Shown in pieces: positions 6,565 through 10,378 of a DNA stretch of 10,378 bases. Made by a program: the position numbers and the translations under genes. The stretch spans positions 1 through 10,378 of the forward strand of contig CAYOHP010000191.1 of the NCBI GenBank assembly GCA_964403795.1. Direction: 5' to 3'. This DNA comes from CAYOHP01 sp964403795 [NCBI: uncultured bacterium]. GTDB lineage: Bacteria; Muiribacteriota; UBA6191; CAZXTJ01. Position 1 is the first letter of the stretch; every line of letters starts with the position of its first letter. The notes below the pieces were generated by a model. That model ran no database searches, was not told where the DNA came from, and saw only the letters and a program-made list of their open reading frames with translations.

Positions 6565-6849
6565 ATGAAGATCGACGCCGGATTGGTCGCCAAGCTGGCG
6601 GAGCTCGCCCGCCTCGAACTCGACGAGGACGAGGTCCGGCGCTACGTGGGTCAGCTCGAGGGCATCCTCGGCCGCTTCGAGGAGCTCGCCGCGCTCGACG
6701 TCTCGGGTCTCGAGCCCACCATGCATGCGGTGGAGAACGTGGGCGGCCTCCGCCCCGACGAGCCCCGCCCCTCGCTCCCCCGTGAGAAGGTGCTGGAGAA
6801 CGCCCCCGACCCCTACGCCGGAGCCTTCCGCGTCCCCCGGGTGATGTAG
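6565..6849 (+). CDS. gatC: Asp/Glu-tRNA amidotransferase subunit C
   Basis: A 94-residue protein of the usual GatC length. It shows the family pattern from end to end: an N-terminal helix with AELARLEL, a second helix with GQLEGILGRFEEL, the LEPTMHAV segment, a RPDEPRPSL stretch, and a closing ENAPDPYAGAFRVPRV. GatC is the small subunit that holds GatA and GatB together in the enzyme converting Glu-tRNA(Gln) and/or Asp-tRNA(Asn) to the amidated forms in the cytoplasm. GGAGGA (6555-6560) stands 4 nt before the ATG. Often gatC is followed by gatA and gatB. Here the next gene is on the other strand, so those subunits must lie elsewhere. The position after the signalling genes looks incidental. 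Confidence 0.95.
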   Translation: MKIDAGLVAKLAELARLELDEDEVRRYVGQLEGILGRFEELAALDVSGLEPTMHAVENVGGLRPDEPRPSLPREKVLENAPDPYAGAFRVPRVM

Positions 6850-6853
6850 ACAG

Positions 6854-6889
6854 CGCCGGTGCGAGGCCGGCGTGGCCGGCCTGCGCCGG
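6854..6889 (+). terminator. GC-rich hairpin just after gatC
   Basis: An imperfect dyad pairs CCGG..GCG..AGGCCGGC with GGCCGGCCTGCGCCGG around a tiny loop, starting a few bases after the gatC stop. It is stable but lacks a T-run on the plus strand. A weak intrinsic or factor-assisted end of the gatC transcript is the simplest reading. Confidence 0.4.
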
Positions 6890-6910
6890 ACCCTTCCCCC
6901 GTGACCTTCA

Positions 6911-6947
6911 TGAAAGAAACCCCCGGAGGGCGGTGCCCTCCGGGGGT
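6911..6947 (-). terminator. Intrinsic terminator of the amphipathic-repeat protein gene
   Basis: A perfect 11-bp stem CCCCCGGAGGG/CCCTCCGGGGG (6920-6930 with 6936-6946) has a 5-nt loop; A6919 with T6947 adds a twelfth pair. On the minus strand it is followed by TTTCTTTC (6919-6912), so it stops the gene transcribed from the right, whose stop codon is at 6973. On the plus strand there is no T-run, though the stem may also slow transcription leaving gatC. Confidence 0.8.
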
Positions 6948-6972
6948 CGTAGGACTTCAGGCAGCTACTGGA

Positions 6973-7746
6973 TCAGTAGGTGCTGTTGAAGGCCTGGGCC
7001 GCAGCCAGGCAGGCCTTGGCGAGCCGGGCGACGGTGGCGTCGCTGTCGGAGGCCCGGCTGTTGAAGTACTGCATCGTCCGCTCGGAGACGCCGCCGGCCG
7101 AGAGGGCCGAGACGAGGTTCATCCGGAGCTCGCTCACCAGGGCGGCCCGGCGGGTGGCCCGGGCGGCGTTGACGGCCTGGTGGCCCACCCAGATCAGACC
7201 CTCCTTGGTCTTGCGCACCACGAACTTGGTGCCCTTGACCACGAGCTCGCCGGTCTTCTGGGCGAGTTCCCAGGTCTTCTTGGCGACGAACACGATGCCC
7301 TCTTCGAGGCGGGCGGCGACGTAGATCACGCCGTCGACGACGATCTCGAGGGTGTCGACCGCCAGGTCGACCAGGATCTCACCGGCCTGGATCGCCTTCT
7401 CGGCAACCCAGATGATGCCTTCCTTGGCCTTCAGGGCGATGAACTTGGCGCCTTCGACGGCGAACTCGACGCCGCGGACCGCGGTCTCCATCACCATGAT
7501 GGTTCCCTCGACGGTCTTCAGGAGTACGAACTCGACGCCGTTGATGACGGCCTTGCCGGCGTAGATCACGGGCTCGAGGGCCTTGCCAGCAGCCTGGAGG
7601 GCCTTCTTGCCGCTCTCGGCGGCGAGAGCACCGGCCCGCTGGTGGTCGCGGTGCAGCTCATCGGCGAGCTCTCCGGCCTGGACAGCGGGGGCTACGGTCA
7701 TACCAGCGACAGCGACGAGGGTAAGGGACGCAACGAACTTATTCAC
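6973..7746 (-). CDS. Secreted protein with four degenerate amphipathic repeats, function unknown
   Basis: A 257-residue protein. A clear signal peptide (NKF, then a hydrophobic core, then an AVQA cleavage site near residue 24) sends it across the inner membrane. About residues 60-195 hold four related units with the pattern KF/EF/IY, V/I, K/R, xxEG, I/L, I/V, W/M/F, V. The EG pairs fall near residues 80, 109, 149 and 182. Lysine and glutamate alternate with aliphatic residues in the manner of an amphipathic, surface- or lipid-binding structure. The C-terminal 60 residues are different: soluble, Ala-rich, ending NSTY. I do not recognise a family. It stands alone, with its own promoter and strong terminator, which suggests substantial expression. 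The GTG at 7746 is chosen because GGGAG (7757-7753) lies 6 nt upstream and it starts the signal peptide directly. A GTG at 7761 would add five residues. Confidence 0.85.
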   Translation of the reverse strand: MNKFVASLTLVAVAGMTVAPAVQAGELADELHRDHQRAGALAAESGKKALQAAGKALEPVIYAGKAVINGVEFVLLKTVEGTIMVMETAVRGVEFAVEGAKFIALKAKEGIIWVAEKAIQAGEILVDLAVDTLEIVVDGVIYVAARLEEGIVFVAKKTWELAQKTGELVVKGTKFVVRKTKEGLIWVGHQAVNAARATRRAALVSELRMNLVSALSAGGVSERTMQYFNSRASDSDATVARLAKACLAAAQAFNSTY

Positions 7747-7820
7747 AGTGGTCTCCCACACGTTTACGAGGTTCAGGTTTGGGTATGTCCCTCGGGGACG
7801 GGCCCCTCGGAACAGAGACG

Positions 7821-7870
7821 AGTATAGGATCCGCTCGACAGGTGCCTAGCCTTCGGAAAGATTTTTTTCT
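7821..7870 (-). promoter_or_regulatory. Promoter with A-tract for the amphipathic-repeat protein gene
   Basis: On the minus strand TATACT (7826-7821) is a near-consensus -10. TAGGCA (7848-7843) at a 16-nt spacing matches four of six -35 bases. An A-tract (7868-7862), striking in such GC-rich DNA, sits where an UP element would contact the RNA polymerase alpha subunit. The expected start near 7814 gives a leader of roughly 68 nt with a small GTCCC/GGGAC hairpin (7787-7799). It is the best promoter in the window. Confidence 0.55.
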
Positions 7871-7873
7871 CCT

Positions 7874-7895
7874 TCCTGGAGATCAGCTCCTGGAG
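7874..7895. repeat. Short direct repeat upstream of the amphipathic-repeat promoter
   Basis: TCCTGGAG occurs at 7874-7881 and 7888-7895, 14 bp apart. Each copy is nearly palindromic. It lies just upstream of the A-tract, so it may be a regulator site, though it is short enough to arise by chance. Confidence 0.25.
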
Positions 7896-8022
7896 CGGAT
7901 TCAGGCCGCGGTCCGGAGGCGGGTCGATCCGCCCCCATCGTTCCATGCGGCGGGCCGATTGTCGAGTCGCCGCTGGACGCGAGTCGCCCCCGCCGCAAGG
8001 GCGAGGGCGAGGGGCGTCCCGT

Positions 8023-8421
8023 TCAGGGGGCAGGGGTGAGCGACCGCTTCAGCGACCGGTCGGCCCCGGAGCGGGCCTTGCGGGTGCGCTGGGGCGCTTC
8101 CCCGGCAGGAGCGCCGGCCGAGGCCGCCTCGGCGCCGGGGGTCTCCGCCAGCCGCTTGCCGAACCGGCTGAGGGTGTAGACGCCCTCGCCCTTGGCCTTG
8201 AAACGGCTCTTGGCCTTCTTGCGCTGGATCTCCATGGCGAGCTGGCTGCGGAGGCTCTGCTCGGGGGTCCGGCCGGCCGAGAGGATGAGCTTCTTGCGGA
8301 GCGCCGCCTTGGTCAGGGTGCGGTAGTGCATGGGCTCGTCGGACTCGGCGAGCAGCAGGAAGGCCGCCTCCGACATCGAGACCTTGCCCCTGGGGCGCCT
8401 GAGGGTCGGGGTGTTGGACAT
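8023..8421 (-). CDS. Small basic HARE-HTH domain protein
   Basis: A 132-residue cytoplasmic protein. Residues about 16-88 match the HARE-HTH (HB1/ASXL/restriction endonuclease) winged helix: SMSEAAFLLLAESDEPMHYR, then AALRKKLILSAGRTPEQSL, then KSRFKAKGEGVYTLSRFG. This domain occurs in eukaryotic chromatin proteins, in the RNA polymerase delta subunit and fused to restriction or methylation enzymes, where it is thought to read or hold DNA. Here it is the only domain, flanked by a short basic N-terminus and a low-complexity Ala/Pro tail ending in an Arg/Lys-rich segment (about 110-132). A nucleoid-associated or transcription-modulating role is inferred. Two ATGs adjoin; I chose the one at 8421 because GGAGG (8430-8426) is 4 nt away, against 1 nt for the ATG at 8424. 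No enzyme gene adjoins it, so a restriction system is not indicated. Confidence 0.87.
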   Translation of the reverse strand: MSNTPTLRRPRGKVSMSEAAFLLLAESDEPMHYRTLTKAALRKKLILSAGRTPEQSLRSQLAMEIQRKKAKSRFKAKGEGVYTLSRFGKRLAETPGAEAASAGAPAGEAPQRTRKARSGADRSLKRSLTPAP

Positions 8422-8508
8422 CATTCCTCCGTTCCGCCGTGGCCCGCTCCCCCCCACCCGGAGGGAACAAAGGTACGACGTTCTGCATGCATCTTGTAGC
8501 CCACGACT

Positions 8509-8550
8509 CGCGCGGAATCCAAGGAATTTGTTTCGGTCCGCGCGGATTCC
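8509..8550. repeat. Pair of CGCGCGGAWTCC repeats 30 bp apart
   Basis: CGCGCGGAATCC (8509-8520) and CGCGCGGATTCC (8539-8550) differ at one base and start exactly 30 bp apart, close to three helical turns. The GGAWTCC cores are palindromic. They sit about 90-130 bp upstream of the HARE-HTH start codon and overlap its possible -35, so a cooperative operator is plausible but untested. Confidence 0.35.
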
Positions 8551-8690
8551 GTCTCCGCGAGGAACCTGGGGCGCGCATGCAATCGATGGGTTGGAGACCG
8601 GCTGTGATGGCTGAAGGCCGGCTTCGGGTCGTCCGGGACGATTACGCGCGGAAGAGGGGGGTGGCCTTCGTTCCGAATCTATCCGCGCAT

Positions 8691-8710
8691 GCCATGCCGG
8701 CTTGCATGGC
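8691..8710. other. Perfect small hairpin in the intergenic region
   Basis: GCCATGC (8691-8697), a 6-nt CGGCTT loop, then GCATGGC (8704-8710). No T-run follows on either strand, so it is not a standard terminator. It may be part of an untranslated RNA or simply a chance dyad. Confidence 0.3.
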
Positions 8711-8838
8711 GGGGTTCCCGGTCCGGTGCCGCGCGCGGAGCTGCCGGGGCAGGGAGGGGACGCGCGCGGAGGCGGGTGGGGGCAGGCGTAGGGAGTGAGG
8801 TTCGAGCCGCTCCCGGAGAGCGTTTCCGGTGCCCGGGG

Positions 8839-10275
8839 CTAGGGAACGGTCTGCGCGCGGACCCGGAAGCCGGACTTGGATCGCCCCAGGTTGACGACCA
8901 CGACGCAGGCCGCCCGCCAGGTCGTCCCGAGCCCCTCGACCACGATCTCGGGGGCGCCGTCGGCCCCGGGCTCCATGGGGTTGGAGGTCCAGCGTTCGGC
9001 CGAGAGGGCGACCACCCGGGCGGCGTAGCGGGCACCCTGGTCGAGCGGCTCGACCCGGATCTTCAAGGCGCCGCCGCCGGCCGGGGGATGCAGCTCGAAG
9101 AAGTTGGCGCCCAGCGGATCCGGGCGGGGGAGGCTGCTGGCCGCCACGTCTGCGGGATAGTCCTTGAGGGTCAGCCGGGAGGCCCGGGGAAGGTCCTTGC
9201 CGCCCGGGAAGTTCCGCAGGTAGACGTGGGGCCAGAACCGCACCACGGCCGCCTCGAAGGAGCCGAGCACCTTGTCCATGGCTTCCCGCACGAACTTCCG
9301 GCGCTTGGAGCCTTGGCCCTGGGCAGCCGCTTGCCGCCTTCCCACCTCGACCCAGACGTCCTTGACCAGGTCGGGACCCTTGGTGCCGACCGGGGTCAGG
9401 TAGCCGGCGAAGAGGCTCCCGGCGTAGGGGAAGAAGGGCTCGGTGGAGGCCAGGCCGATCTCGGGGCGCTGGAAGCGCAGCGCCGCGTTCAGACGGAAGA
9501 AGCCGTTGCCCGGGTCGACCAGCTCGCTCATCCAGTCGGCGGAGCCCTCCGACCACCAGTGCTCCTCCTCCCAGTTGTAGAGGGCCTGGACGGCGTGGAA
9601 GAACTCGTGGGCGGCCACGGCCCGGTACTTGCCGCGGATCTGGGCCTCGGTGCCCTTCTCCCGCATGGCGAAGTTGAACTCGCAGTAGGTGCGGCCGCCG
9701 CCCATGGGATGGGTCAGGGCGTTGACCTCGAGGCGCTTCAGGACGACCCGGTATTCGGGGCAGTCGGGCGGGGCCGGGTAGCCGAACTCCTCGATCTCCC
9801 GCCGGTAGGCCAGCTCGAAGGCCTCCGCCACCCACTCGACCCGGTCGGGGATGCCGTTGCCGTCGCCGTCGTCGGCCGGGACCGCGTGTTCGCCCGAGCC
9901 GTACCAGAAGATCCGGAAGTGGGGGGTCTTGAGGGCCGCCGGCTGGCCCGCCGAGGGAGCCGAAGGGGCATCGGGACGGTCCAGGAAGTCGGGTACCGCC
10001 AAGAGCTCCGCCAGCCGGGAGGCTTCCGGCGCCTGGGGCCGGTGGAGCAGCAGGGCGTGGGCCTCCCGCACCGCCACATGGGCATCGACCTCGGGGGTCC
10101 GGGTGGTGTCCCCCGAGGCACCGGGGGCCAGGGGGCCGCTCCGGTACAGGTTCTCGATGGTGGAGAGGAGGTTGCGGTCGGCCTCGGGGTCGTCCAGGGC
10201 GACCTCGGCCCGGAGGGCTCCAGGACCGGAGAGGGTGGCGATCAGCAGGCCGGCGAGCATGAGGGTGGCGCGCAT
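8839..10275 (-). CDS. Secreted zinc metalloprotease (HEFFH, gluzincin-like)
   Basis: A 478-residue protein. A signal peptide (about 1-23, ending LRA) exports it. The catalytic motif is HEFFH (H223, E224, H227), and the following WWSEGSADWMSE supplies a likely third zinc ligand, E243, in the gluzincin arrangement. Before it, TPHFRIFWYG and then DDGDGNGIPDR (136-146) form a calcium-binding loop like those of thrombospondin type 3 repeats. The layout resembles the putative metalloproteases named after MXAN_6640 of Myxococcus. The last 90 residues look like a beta-sandwich. A role in degrading external or envelope protein is inferred; the substrate is unknown. I chose the ATG at 10275 because it begins the signal peptide and a promoter lies between it and an in-frame ATG at 10338. 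It stands alone, and the neighbouring gene on the same strand is more than 400 bp downstream. Confidence 0.88.
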   Translation of the reverse strand: MRATLMLAGLLIATLSGPGALRAEVALDDPEADRNLLSTIENLYRSGPLAPGASGDTTRTPEVDAHVAVREAHALLLHRPQAPEASRLAELLAVPDFLDRPDAPSAPSAGQPAALKTPHFRIFWYGSGEHAVPADDGDGNGIPDRVEWVAEAFELAYRREIEEFGYPAPPDCPEYRVVLKRLEVNALTHPMGGGRTYCEFNFAMREKGTEAQIRGKYRAVAAHEFFHAVQALYNWEEEHWWSEGSADWMSELVDPGNGFFRLNAALRFQRPEIGLASTEPFFPYAGSLFAGYLTPVGTKGPDLVKDVWVEVGRRQAAAQGQGSKRRKFVREAMDKVLGSFEAAVVRFWPHVYLRNFPGGKDLPRASRLTLKDYPADVAASSLPRPDPLGANFFELHPPAGGGALKIRVEPLDQGARYAARVVALSAERWTSNPMEPGADGAPEIVVEGLGTTWRAACVVVVNLGRSKSGFRVRAQTVP

Positions 10276-10282
10276 CGGATCC

Positions 10283-10310
10283 ACACTAGGGCCCGTGAGC
10301 CGAGCGTCAA
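10283..10310 (-). promoter_or_regulatory. Promoter of the metalloprotease gene, probably leaderless
   Basis: On the minus strand TTGACG (10310-10305) matches five of six -35 bases. TAGTGT (10288-10283) follows after 16 nt. Only 7 nt separate the -10 from the ATG at 10275, so transcription would start at or next to the start codon. No strong Shine-Dalgarno site is present, which fits a leaderless mRNA. Confidence 0.5.
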
Positions 10311-10378
10311 GGGGTATTGGCCGTCCCTGATCCGTCATCAGATTTCCGGCGATAGCTGGAGACCATGATGGGGAGCGT

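Larger units (their letters stand above)
8422..8838. other. Intergenic stretch without a convincing gene
   Basis: About 417 bases between the HARE-HTH gene start and the metalloprotease gene end. It holds a pair of GCGCGGAWTCC repeats, a possible weak minus-strand promoter with TTGGAT (8522-8517) and TACAAG 18 nt on, and several GCATGC words. There is also a perfect GCCATGC/GCATGGC hairpin (8691-8710) and a CGCTC/GAGCG hairpin (8808-8822). A 119-codon plus-strand frame (8439-8798) shows no domain, no convincing start site and composition like the other chance frames. A small RNA cannot be excluded. Confidence 0.5.

Noticed and set aside
5151-6593. A 480-codon minus-strand frame
   Set aside because: Antisense shadow of the cNMP-CpaE-like gene, with low-complexity composition and no motifs.
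2098-6849. A CBASS- or Pycsar-like defence locus
   Set aside because: The cyclase is a CHASE2 receptor type with membrane helices, there is no toxic membrane or nuclease effector, and gatC and housekeeping-like genes adjoin. The resemblance is limited to cyclase plus sensor plus possible hydrolase.
6859-7827. A 322-codon plus-strand frame opposite the repeat protein
   Set aside because: It starts inside the gatC-downstream hairpin and is antisense to a gene with a signal peptide, ribosome site, promoter and terminator. Its Gly/Leu/Asp-rich repeats only mirror the real protein repeats.
8439-8798. A 119-codon plus-strand frame in the large intergenic region
   Set aside because: No Shine-Dalgarno site at a sensible distance, no domain, Arg- and Gly-rich towards the end, and it starts over the HARE-HTH leader. 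A real small gene here is not supported.
10276-10338. Upstream ATG of the metalloprotease
   Set aside because: It would put 21 mostly polar residues before the signal peptide and lies upstream of the likely promoter.
8689-10368. A 559-codon plus-strand frame
   Set aside because: Antisense to the metalloprotease, which has a signal peptide, HEFFH motif and promoter. The plus-strand product is Gly/Leu/Val/Asp-rich without domains.

Overview
This is a compact, high-GC stretch of bacterial chromosome with GC-rich codon use, Shine-Dalgarno sites in front of most genes and frequent TTG/GTG starts. PASTA and pseudokinase proteins, a CHASE2 cyclase, a HARE-HTH protein and a HEFFH-type secreted metalloprotease would fit a Myxococcota-, Acidobacteriota- or similar Gram-negative-like organism. 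The sequence alone does not fix the phylum. I see no transposase, integrase, tRNA, rRNA or CRISPR array.

Left block (1-1993, minus strand). A membrane-anchored protein with three PASTA repeats is followed, with a 1-nt stop/start overlap, by a protein-kinase-fold protein that runs off the left edge. The kinase keeps the ATP-anchoring AIK lysine but has lost the glycine-rich loop, the HRD aspartate, the catalytic-loop Lys and Asn, and the DFG aspartate. It therefore reads as a pseudokinase. Together the two genes look like a PknB-type receptor split into two coupled genes, with a non-catalytic cytoplasmic half.

Central block (2098-6849, plus strand). Four genes lie in a row: an MBL-fold hydrolase, a CHASE2 class III nucleotide cyclase, a cyclic-nucleotide-binding domain fused to a CpaE/TadZ-like (MinD/ParA family) P-loop protein, and gatC. 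The first three could form a circuit that makes a cyclic nucleotide, senses it and perhaps degrades it. The cyclase and effector are separated by only 59 bases. The cyclase has a Glu where adenylate cyclases carry the purine-selecting Lys, and the effector has an Arg-Thr-Ala motif of the kind seen in cGMP-binding proteins. The nucleotide is therefore left open. gatC has no gatA or gatB beside it here.

Right block (6973-10275, minus strand). Three unlinked-looking genes lie here: a secreted protein built of four degenerate amphipathic repeats, with its own terminator and a promoter carrying an A-tract; a small basic HARE-HTH protein; and a secreted zinc metalloprotease whose promoter sits so close to its ATG that the mRNA is probably leaderless. 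The gap 8422-8838 holds regulatory-looking repeats but no convincing gene.
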